From Flavobacteriales bacterium UBA4474 (GTDB lineage Bacteria; Bacteroidota; Bacteroidia; Flavobacteriales_D; Sanyastnellaceae), in contig DGOE01000054.1 in assembly GCA_002389295.1 (NCBI GenBank), positions 1 to 6,830 on the forward strand: a stretch of DNA of 6,830 bases. Direction: 5' to 3'. This document shows, in pieces, positions 1 to 5,900 of the stretch (positions are counted from its first letter, which is position 1; every line of letters begins with the position of its first letter). A model generated the notes under the pieces. The model worked only from the letters and a program-made list of their open reading frames with translations. It ran no database searches and was not told where the DNA came from. The translations under genes and the position numbers were made by a program.

Positions 1-361
1 TTCCATATCCTACGACCACGACTTCTCCGACCAGCTCAGCATCCACGCTCATGGAAACCCGCAGCGGGCTGGCGTTGCTTACGGTCAAGGTCTGGGTCTT
101 GTATCCGATAAAGCTGAATGTCAATTCAGTGGGCAGGGAAGCCACAGAGAGGGAAAAGGCACCATCGCCATCGGCTGTGACGCCGCGGGTAGATCCGACT
201 TCTATGATGGTGGTGCCGATCAGGGGGGTGCCTGAATCGGCATCGTTGACAACACCACTCAGGGAGATGCCCTGGGCATGAAGCGTTTGGAGGCCCGAGG
301 TGAGAAATCCTACGGACAAGAGCAATGCCCACAGGGGACATCGCAAGGATGTGTGAATCAT
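1..361 (-). CDS. SusC/RagA-type TonB-dependent outer-membrane receptor, N-terminal fragment
   Basis: Translating the reverse strand from the ATG at 361-359 gives 120 residues that run off the left edge. Residues 1-30 form a signal peptide: Arg-7, a hydrophobic core WALLLSVGFL, and a likely cleavage after LHAQ. Residues 31-105 look like the carboxypeptidase-D-regulatory-like beta-sandwich found ahead of the plug in SusC proteins (ISLSGVVNDADSGTPLIGTT, later FSFIGYKTQTLTV). Residues 113-120 are EVVVVGYG, the TonB-box region that normally precedes the plug domain. Full-length members are usually about 1000 residues, so only the start is present. The family imports glycans, peptides or other large nutrients across the outer membrane, usually with a SusD lipoprotein encoded next downstream, which here would lie outside the window. 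The substrate cannot be told from this part. A promoter candidate lies about 85 bp upstream. Confidence 0.9.
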   Translation of the reverse strand, partial: MIHTSLRCPLWALLLSVGFLTSGLQTLHAQGISLSGVVNDADSGTPLIGTTIIEVGSTRGVTADGDGAFSLSVASLPTELTFSFIGYKTQTLTVSNASPLRVSMSVDAELVGEVVVVGYG

Positions 362-440
362 GAATCGCTTGATTTGGAATGGTTCCCAGCAGGGAATATC
401 GGAGACTTCAGTCCATTAGGAAGCGACCTGCTGATTATCG

Positions 441-455
441 GTGTACAAAGTACAC
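441..455. promoter_or_regulatory. perfect palindrome, possible operator of the SusC-like gene
   Basis: GTGTAC, three bases (AAA), then GTACAC: a perfect 6-3-6 inverted repeat in the 170-bp gap between the flavoprotein gene and the SusC-like gene. It covers the candidate -7 element TACTTTG, so a dimeric regulator bound here would block or position RNA polymerase. No regulator gene is next to it, and the binding protein is unknown. An operator role is an inference from symmetry and position. Confidence 0.35.
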
Positions 456-476
456 ATACAGGGGCGCTGGCTCAAA
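446..476 (-). promoter_or_regulatory. candidate Bacteroidota-type promoter for the SusC-like gene
   Basis: On the minus strand TTTG (476-473) is followed after 20 bases by TACTTTG (452-446). This resembles the Bacteroidota sigma pattern TTTG-N17-23-TAnnTTTG, except that the -7 element is one base short between TA and TTTG. Transcription would start near 435-440, giving a leader of roughly 75 bases before the ATG at 361. The -7 element sits inside a perfect inverted repeat. Position and spacing fit well, but the match was found by eye. Confidence 0.4.
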
Positions 477-531
477 CCTCACTCCGAAAAAAAAATGGAG
501 ATGACTGGGGGATGAACGCACCGGCTCGAGG

Positions 532-1743
532 TCAGTTCAGTTGGCCTGCAACGAAGCCTGTGGTCCATGCGGCTTGAAAGTTGAAGCCGCCGGTGATGCC
601 GTCCACGTCCAATACCTCTCCGGCGAAATACAAGCCTGGTGCGACCCGGCTCTGCATGGTTTTGAAGTCCACCTCAGCCAATGCCACGCCGCCGCAGGTG
701 ACAAACTCCTCTTTGAAGGTGGTCTTGCCTGAGACGGTATAGACGTCATTGAGCAGGTGGTCCATGAGTTTGTTGCGGGCCTTTTTGCCGAGGTCTTGCC
801 ACAGCGTATCGGGGGCGATGCCTGCTTTTTCGATGAGGTGGGACCAGAACTTGCGGGGCAGGTCCCAAGGACAAGCGTTGGCGATCTTCTTGCGGAGGAT
901 GGCCGGCAGTGCCTCGGCCATGGTGTGCAGGGCTTCGTTTTCATTGACCATCCCGATCCAATTGACTTGGATGTGAAACTGGTAGCCGCGCTGTTGGAGT
1001 TCGCGCGCGCCCCAAGCGGAGAGTTTCAGGACCGCCGGGCCGCTCATGCCCCAGTGGGTGATGAGAACGGGCCCTTGGTGGGACAGTTTGGTGCCTTGAA
1101 TGCGGACGATGGCTTGGGGAACGACCAGGCCCATGCGCGCCGTCACGGATTCGCCGGGCATGTTGAAAGTAAAGAGGGAGGGGACCGGTTCGGCGATGGT
1201 GTGGCCCAAGGCCCGCAGCCAGTCAAAGCCGGCAGACTTCGGGCTGCCTCCCGTTGCTACAATGACGTGGTCATAGTGTTCGCCATTGATTGCGAAGCCC
1301 GGGTTGTCCGCCAGAGGGGTGATGGCGTGAACAGGCTGTTGGAGGCGGATGTCGACCCCCGCCCGGCGCGCCTCCTGCATCAAGCAATCGATGATGGCTT
1401 GCGAGGTGTTGGCCTCGGGAAACATTCTGCCGTCTTCCTCGGTCTTGAGGGGCACGCCCCGAGAGGTGAACCAATCCACGGTGTGTTCGGCGTGAAATTG
1501 AGCAAAGGCCCGTTTGAGTTGCTTGCCCCCGCGGGGGTAGTTTTTGGCCAACGGGGCGGGGGAGAAGCAGGCGTGGGTGACATTGCACCGCCCTCCGCCG
1601 GATACCTTGACCTTGGCGAGCAGCTTGTTGGATTTCTCGAACAGTACCACCTGGGCATGGGGATGGTGCTCGGCGGCCGAGAGGGCCGCAAAGAAGCCTG
1701 CCGCCCCACCACCAATCACCGCCACAATGCGCCCGCCTTCCAT
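532..1743 (-). CDS. HI0933/YhiN-family (BaiN/RdsA-type) NAD(P)/FAD-dependent oxidoreductase
   Basis: This is a 403-residue flavoprotein of normal length for the family. The FAD-binding Rossmann motif IGGGAAG is at residues 10-16, with the acidic strand end VVLFEK at 32-37. The family signature KVSGGGRCNVTH is at 46-57, the second dinucleotide motif VATGGSPKSAGF at 162-173, THWGMSGPAVLKLSAWGARE at 229-248, and FVTCGGVALAEVD at 347-359. The C-terminal FAD-closing block GEVLDVDGITGGFNFQ is at 375-390. An in-frame TAA lies four codons before the ATG at 1743, so this start is well bounded. The family is cytosolic. Its E. coli member YhiN (RdsA) has been reported to reduce a uridine of 23S rRNA to dihydrouridine, while clostridial BaiN was described as a bile-acid reductase. 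An rRNA role is more likely here, but the sequence does not prove it. The gene is flanked by gaps of 170 and 180 bp, so it is probably transcribed alone. Confidence 0.92.
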   Translation of the reverse strand: MEGGRIVAVIGGGAAGFFAALSAAEHHPHAQVVLFEKSNKLLAKVKVSGGGRCNVTHACFSPAPLAKNYPRGGKQLKRAFAQFHAEHTVDWFTSRGVPLKTEEDGRMFPEANTSQAIIDCLMQEARRAGVDIRLQQPVHAITPLADNPGFAINGEHYDHVIVATGGSPKSAGFDWLRALGHTIAEPVPSLFTFNMPGESVTARMGLVVPQAIVRIQGTKLSHQGPVLITHWGMSGPAVLKLSAWGARELQQRGYQFHIQVNWIGMVNENEALHTMAEALPAILRKKIANACPWDLPRKFWSHLIEKAGIAPDTLWQDLGKKARNKLMDHLLNDVYTVSGKTTFKEEFVTCGGVALAEVDFKTMQSRVAPGLYFAGEVLDVDGITGGFNFQAAWTTGFVAGQLN

Positions 1744-1923
1744 GCCGGGAAATTACAGTCGCAAGACTTGCCCGACACCCGGGACATGAAGGATGGAAGT
1801 AAAGTGATGGCGGCCCCGTGTTCAAGTTGGGCCGAGACGCCATGGTCACTTGGCTGGCCAACGACGAAGACTTGCGCGTCTTCGATCCTTCGGGGAAAGG
1901 GGACAACGAGACTGTTGTGGGCG
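1744..1923. other. 180-bp intergenic gap with two small inverted repeats
   Basis: This gap lies between the acylase stop and the flavoprotein start, both on the minus strand. I see no convincing gene. It holds a 7-bp stem CGAAGAC/GTCTTCG with a 6-base loop (1865-1884), and a TTGGC-TG-GCCAA repeat (1850-1861). Neither is followed by a T-run on the minus strand, so a classic intrinsic terminator is not evident. No clear TTTG/TAnnTTTG promoter for the flavoprotein gene was found by eye. Confidence 0.5.
1865..1884 (-). repeat. 7-bp stem hairpin 40 bp after the acylase stop
   Basis: CGAAGAC (1865-1871) and GTCTTCG (1878-1884) are exact inverted copies around the loop TTGCGC. The hairpin begins about 40 bases past the acylase stop codon. 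It could end transcription or protect the 3' end of the mRNA, but there is no following U-tract, so terminator function is only a possibility. Confidence 0.3.
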
Positions 1924-4377
1924 TCAGCGATCCGTTTGTGGACGGATGGAGGCGACGGCGGTGGTGTGGGCGTCGATGTCGGCCCGGTTCATCCGCATTT
2001 TCCGGAATGCGCCCGCATGGTACAGCGGGGCTTGGTTGTCGTAGAAGTCGCTGAAGACGTTGCCGGATTGGCCGGTCGGTAGAATGCTTTCCGCCGCGTC
2101 AACGTCCGCGAAGTCGATGCCAATCCGCATGGAGGGGCCGGAGAAGATGCTGTAGTCGACGTCCTTCTTCAATTTGAACTCGTATTTGCACAACGCGTCC
2201 TTGGCGGCACCGAGACCGTATGGTCCCACGTTGAGCCAATCGCCGAGTACCGGGACGTCGCCCATGGCGTGTTTGTGGGTGACCGTGTGCAACCTGTCGT
2301 AATGCCAATGGCCGCGGTCTGCGCCAAGGGCTCCTTCCAGGTCTTCGAGGGCGATGGACAAAGCGGAGGTCACAATGTCCGATGCCGTCTCGACGTCTGG
2401 AGTGGATACGTCGTCCCACCAAGGTGAGTTGGGGTTGGCGAGCAGGCGCGGGAAGGAGTTCTCGCTCACGATGGTGCGGTGCCAAGTTTCGAACTTCTCG
2501 TCGGCGCTGCTGTCTGCGGCGCTTTCGAACTCATCGGACATGGCGCCTTTGATGGTTCGGTACATCCAACGGTAGTAAACTGTGGGTGCGGTCTCTTCTT
2601 TTTTGTGGCTGCCCGTCCATTGTTGAAGCGCCTGCAGGCTTTCAAGGTCAGCGGCATTGAGGTCTTCCTGTTGGGCCAAGGCGATCAGGGCAGCACAATT
2701 TTGGGTGTAGACAGGAGAGTGGTGGTCGAGTTGCAGGGCCTGGGCATCGGCCAATGTCCAGTCGTCCTTGGCCGTCACGGCCGCCATGATCCCCGCACCG
2801 CGGGTGTTGCCCGCGTAGTAATGGCCGGGGTAGTGAACGCCGGCTACGCTGTCCGGGGCGTTGTTGGCAGAATACACATAGCCGCTGGCGGGGTTGACCG
2901 ATTGCGGGTTGCGCGAAAAGGGGAACCAACCTTGGACCTCATGGGCGGGGTCGGTGCCGTCTATGGCGGTTTTGGTGTCTACGTGGTCTGGGCGGATGGG
3001 CAGTTTGGCGGCCGCCCACCAGGCGATATTGCCCTGGTCGTCTCCGTACATGAGGTTGATGCCGGGCGCGTGCATGAGCGCTGCCGCGGCCTGCACTTCC
3101 TCCATGCTTTTGCTGCGAGAAAACCCATAAAACGCCTCGTGGATGCGGTTTTCCGGGTACTGGGTAAACGTCCACCACATGGCGATGTCGTCTTCGATGA
3201 GTGGCCCGTGGTGGGTTTTTCTCAATGTGAATTGTACGTCTTCGCCGCCGGCGACATGGATGGTTTCCTCTTTGGACTGGATGTCCCGCCACTCCCCGCC
3301 GTGCAGGTACTTGTCGCCTTCAATGGTCTCGCGGTAGAGGTCGATGTCGTCGTTTACAAACATGGTGATCCCCCAGCTGTGCTGACGGGTATGGCCCATG
3401 GCGGGGAAGGGGAGTCCGCCGATGTGGTTGCCGTAGTATTCGATCTCCGGCGTCACAATGTGGGCTTCGTACCAAACGGAAGGCTGGGCATAGGCCATGT
3501 GCGCATCGTTGCAGAACAGGACTTTGCCGCTGGCGGTCTTGTCGCTGCTGATGACCCACGCGTTCGAGCCCAACCACTGTGGCACGGGCCGCAAAGCGTC
3601 GAGCCGGTGCACCTTGGCGGCTATGGCGGCGATGTCCGAAGCTGTGTTGTTGGAATGGCGATGTCCACTGGCCGTTGGGGCTGCGGTGGTTGCTGAACCG
3701 CTGTCGGCAGGGGCTGCGGGCACGGGGATGCGGGTGAAACCGTCGGGTCCCAAGGCGAGGTCTGCCATGTAAGTGGGGCCCAGGTTGGTTTTCATCCAGT
3801 CGAGGATGGGTTCGGTCTTGAGGTGGATGGCAAAACTGTAGGCCATAAATCCTGTGGCGCAGTAGACATCGTGGGTATCAAACGGCTCTGGATTTGCGCC
3901 GAGGATTTGATACTCGAGCGGTTTTTTCCCCTCTGCAATGAACCGGTTGATGCCTTCCAAGTAGGCGGCCATGGAAGCCTGAATGCGCACAGGCGCTTGG
4001 CGGGCGAATTCATCGGTGACTTGGCGCGCGGCTTCCCGCATCCCGAGGGTGCGGAGGTATTGGTCGTTTTCTACCATATCGGCCCCCAGCAACGCTGAAA
4101 GTTCTCCGGCTCCGGCCCGCCTGAGCAGGTCCATCTGCCAGAGCCGCTCCGAAGCATGAACGTAGCCCAACGCATACATCGCATCGTTTTCGGTTGCTGC
4201 ATAGATGTGGGGCACGGCCATGTCATCAAAGACAATTTCAACCGGAGCGGAGACCGCTCCTGACTCCAGCCTGAAGTTGTAGTCTGTGCCGCTGGTTTGG
4301 ACAAAAACGACAGCAAAACCGATGAGCAGGACCAGCAATAGGCCCAGCGCTTTGAGGACATTGTTCATGGCGCGCAT
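1924..4377 (-). CDS. Penicillin-acylase family (peptidase S45) Ntn hydrolase, exported or membrane-anchored
   Basis: The 817-residue precursor opens with a hydrophobic segment (VLKALGLLLVLLIGFAVVFV, about residues 7-26). This is a signal peptide or N-terminal anchor, so the enzyme should act in the periplasm. The alpha part follows (about 27-220, with VPHIYAATENDAMYALGYVH and ERLWQMDLLRR), then an Ala/Ser/Thr-rich spacer (about 221-265). The nucleophile is Ser271 in LGSNAWVISSDKTASGK, which becomes the new beta-chain N-terminus after self-cleavage at Gly270. The supporting beta residues are present: NDAH at 290-293 (His293 is beta23), HSWGITMFVNDD at 333-344, and SANNAPDS at 503-510 for the oxyanion-hole Asn. 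The C-terminal block PTGQSGNVFSDFYDNQ is also typical of the family. Members hydrolyse amide bonds of beta-lactams, acyl-homoserine lactones or other acylated compounds, and the substrate here cannot be predicted. Met4 (4368) is an alternative start. It is divergent from the gene at 4446. Confidence 0.95.
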   Translation of the reverse strand: MRAMNNVLKALGLLLVLLIGFAVVFVQTSGTDYNFRLESGAVSAPVEIVFDDMAVPHIYAATENDAMYALGYVHASERLWQMDLLRRAGAGELSALLGADMVENDQYLRTLGMREAARQVTDEFARQAPVRIQASMAAYLEGINRFIAEGKKPLEYQILGANPEPFDTHDVYCATGFMAYSFAIHLKTEPILDWMKTNLGPTYMADLALGPDGFTRIPVPAAPADSGSATTAAPTASGHRHSNNTASDIAAIAAKVHRLDALRPVPQWLGSNAWVISSDKTASGKVLFCNDAHMAYAQPSVWYEAHIVTPEIEYYGNHIGGLPFPAMGHTRQHSWGITMFVNDDIDLYRETIEGDKYLHGGEWRDIQSKEETIHVAGGEDVQFTLRKTHHGPLIEDDIAMWWTFTQYPENRIHEAFYGFSRSKSMEEVQAAAALMHAPGINLMYGDDQGNIAWWAAAKLPIRPDHVDTKTAIDGTDPAHEVQGWFPFSRNPQSVNPASGYVYSANNAPDSVAGVHYPGHYYAGNTRGAGIMAAVTAKDDWTLADAQALQLDHHSPVYTQNCAALIALAQQEDLNAADLESLQALQQWTGSHKKEETAPTVYYRWMYRTIKGAMSDEFESAADSSADEKFETWHRTIVSENSFPRLLANPNSPWWDDVSTPDVETASDIVTSALSIALEDLEGALGADRGHWHYDRLHTVTHKHAMGDVPVLGDWLNVGPYGLGAAKDALCKYEFKLKKDVDYSIFSGPSMRIGIDFADVDAAESILPTGQSGNVFSDFYDNQAPLYHAGAFRKMRMNRADIDAHTTAVASIRPQTDR

Positions 4378-4445
4378 GGTAGGGCGGAAAGGTACGCCAA
4401 GGCCTGTGTGCGGTTCTGTAGGCTGAGTCTTTACTTGCGGGCATC
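4378..4445. promoter_or_regulatory. 68-bp divergent intergenic region
   Basis: This gap separates the starts of the acylase (minus) and the secreted unknown protein (plus), so it must hold at least one promoter for each unless they are leaderless or internal. On the minus strand TACCTTTC (4394-4387) matches TAnnTTTG at all but its last base, but no TTTG sits at the right distance upstream and the leader would be only a few bases long. No clear plus-strand promoter is seen. Shared control of the two genes is plausible but unproven. Confidence 0.4.
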
Positions 4446-5318
4446 ATGAGCATGTCGATTCAGGGTGTGGCCTTTTTTCTGGCGGTGGCGTGTATGTCAT
4501 GCGCCGCCGCCCAATCCACTTGTTTGGAGGTGGGGGTCAACCCTTTTCATGACACACCGAGTTTGGCTGCCTTTTCCAAGCACATTGATGTTTTGGGGTG
4601 TTTTGATGTTTTGGCTGAGCCGGGCATTTCCGATGCGCAAGTGCTCCATGTGGCCGCGGTGGCCGCGGAGTTGATGGACCAGGATGAGGATGGGCGGGTG
4701 GATGACCCCGGGCTCGAAGCCGCCTTGCGTGAAGGCGGGGCGCTGATGCCCGTATTGGAGCGGTCAGGTTCACGGACCGAGCGGCAGCTCTTTCGGGGCT
4801 ACCGGGGTGAGGGGATGGCAGCGGTGTTGTATGCAGATGAAGTGGACCCTACTCGGCCGGGCCGCTGGGGAGCGGATGCGACGGTGGAAGAGGTGTTGCA
4901 CACCCTTCACGTTGTGGGCTTTGTCCCGAGGTTTCCTCAGCAGCTGGGATTGGCTCCGGGAGTCTCTTCACTTTCCAAGGCCATGGATGTGGCACGAGGA
5001 GGGCGCTTCTTGAAGGTGCCGCGGGCGTATCCGGAAGGAGCATGGTACCATTATGACGACAAGACCTGCGACTATGGGTGCATGGCGATTGAATATTTGT
5101 ACTGGGCGTCGGTCACCGAAATGGGGTTGCTCGATGATGCCGAAACCGCTGCGGGCATTGCCGATGAGTGGGCGTGGCATTCACCCGAAGGGCTGCGGCA
5201 AGGGGATGCCTTGGTCCATGCCATCATCACCGATCGCGGGCTGGGCTTGCCGCTGCGCGCGCCAGACGGTGAATATTGTCCCTCAGTAAAGATTCAGGAA
5301 AAGCGAAAGCACCCATGA
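4446..5318 (+). CDS. Secreted protein of unknown function with EEVLHTLH motif and partial EF-hand-like loop
   Basis: I do not recognise a named family with confidence. The 290-residue product begins with a signal peptide (VAFFLAVACMSCAAAQ, cleavage probably after residue 22 or 23). Residues 78-87, DQDEDGRVDD, match the first half of an EF-hand/dockerin calcium loop but lack the final acidic residue. Residues 147-159, VEEVLHTLHVVGF, offer closely spaced E148, E149, H152 and H155, an arrangement that could bind metal on a helix, though it is not HExxH. Residues 201-220 contain Y-H-Y-D-D, C208, C212 and then IEYLYW, a block with the look of a conserved active or structural site. Other cysteines after the signal peptide are at 26, 52 and 278, suggesting disulfides outside the cytosol. 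A metal-dependent hydrolase is possible, but that is inference. Met3 is an alternative start. The stop overlaps the GNAT start by ATGA. Confidence 0.85.
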   Translation: MSMSIQGVAFFLAVACMSCAAAQSTCLEVGVNPFHDTPSLAAFSKHIDVLGCFDVLAEPGISDAQVLHVAAVAAELMDQDEDGRVDDPGLEAALREGGALMPVLERSGSRTERQLFRGYRGEGMAAVLYADEVDPTRPGRWGADATVEEVLHTLHVVGFVPRFPQQLGLAPGVSSLSKAMDVARGGRFLKVPRAYPEGAWYHYDDKTCDYGCMAIEYLYWASVTEMGLLDDAETAAGIADEWAWHSPEGLRQGDALVHAIITDRGLGLPLRAPDGEYCPSVKIQEKRKHP

Positions 5319-5788
5319 AAGCAGCACCAGCCGTGACCATTGTCCCTTTTAGTCCAGCGTTTCGCGATGCGTTTTTTGCGCTGAACAAGGTGTGGCTGGA
5401 CCGGCATTTTTTGCTGGAACCCTATGATATAGAGGTGTTGAGCAACCCGGAGAAGATGGTCCTTGCACCGGGGGGCGAGGTCTTTTTTGGCGTCCGTGGT
5501 GGCGTGGCAGTGGCCACATTTGCCCTGACCCCGCGCGCAGAAGGGGTGGTGGAACTCAATAAAATGGCCGTTGACGAAGGCCTGCGCGCGCAGGGCATTG
5601 GCCACAAACTGATGTCCTTTTTGATTGCGCACTGCCGCAAGCGCGGGGTGCACACCATAGAGTTGTATTCCCACACCAAGCTGGAAAGTGCATTGCACCT
5701 GTACCGAAAGTTTGAATTCAAAGAAGTCGCCCTGCCAGAGGATTGCGTCTATGACCGGGCGGACATCCGCATGCAATTGGTCTTGTAA
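5315..5788 (+). CDS. GNAT family N-acetyltransferase
   Basis: This is a 157-residue single-domain GNAT of typical size that would transfer the acetyl group of acetyl-CoA to an amine in the cytosol. The core strand VVELNKMAV (78-86) leads into the acetyl-CoA pyrophosphate loop R91-A-Q-G-I-G96 (motif A), followed by helix HKLMSFLIAHCRKRG. Motif B is IELYSH (115-120) with TKLESALHLYRKFEFKEV (121-138). The protein ends YDRADIRMQLVL, as in many small GNATs. I chose the ATG at 5315 because it overlaps the preceding stop as ATGA, a usual sign of translational coupling. An in-frame TTG at 5276 would add 13 unconvincing residues. The substrate is unknown. Coupling to a secreted protein does not by itself imply a shared reaction. 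Confidence 0.92.
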   Translation: MKAAPAVTIVPFSPAFRDAFFALNKVWLDRHFLLEPYDIEVLSNPEKMVLAPGGEVFFGVRGGVAVATFALTPRAEGVVELNKMAVDEGLRAQGIGHKLMSFLIAHCRKRGVHTIELYSHTKLESALHLYRKFEFKEVALPEDCVYDRADIRMQLVL

Positions 5789-5843
5789 AAGGTCAATGAA
5801 GCCCTCGACTCCGGCACGCTGCGGTCAATGGGCTGAAGTCCAG

Positions 5844-5872
5844 TTTGTAGGTCATGCCCCCGGTCGTTTTTG
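5844..5872 (+). promoter_or_regulatory. weak promoter candidate for the cupredoxin gene
   Basis: In the 112-bp gap after the GNAT gene, TTTG (5844-5847) is followed after 17 bases by CGTTTTTG (5865-5872). That is the Bacteroidota spacing with a -7 element lacking the TA. It would start transcription about 20 bases before the ATG at 5901. The match is imperfect and could be chance, and read-through from the GNAT gene is equally possible. Confidence 0.2.
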
Positions 5873-5900
5873 GATGGGCTGCGAAGGGTACCTTGGGGTC

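Noticed and set aside
481..500. A-run with CTCC/GGAG flanks as a terminator of the flavoprotein gene
   Set aside because: On the minus strand there is a T-run, but only a 4-bp stem encloses it and no GC-rich hairpin precedes it, so the terminator call is not supported.
1271..1906. Minus-strand open frame of 211 codons reaching into the gap before the flavoprotein gene
   Set aside because: It overlaps the flavoprotein in another frame, and its translation is Arg/Pro/Gly-rich without any family pattern.
757..2082. Long open frame on the plus strand (441 codons)
   Set aside because: It lies opposite the well-supported flavoprotein gene and the acylase end. Its translation is rich in Gly/Arg/Val with no recognisable motif, as expected from an antisense frame in GC-rich DNA.
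2479..3696. Long open frame on the plus strand (405 codons)
   Set aside because: It is entirely antisense to the acylase, which has a full set of family motifs. The frame spans no independent start context and shows no domain.
5294..5776. Minus-strand open frame of 160 codons opposite the GNAT gene
   Set aside because: The plus-strand GNAT has clear acetyl-CoA motifs; the reverse frame is a shadow with many His/Gln residues and no motif.
5688..5900. Extended N-terminus of the cupredoxin gene from an ATG at 5688
   Set aside because: It would overlap the GNAT gene by 100 bases and place 71 Cys/Ser-rich residues ahead of a good signal peptide that begins at 5901.
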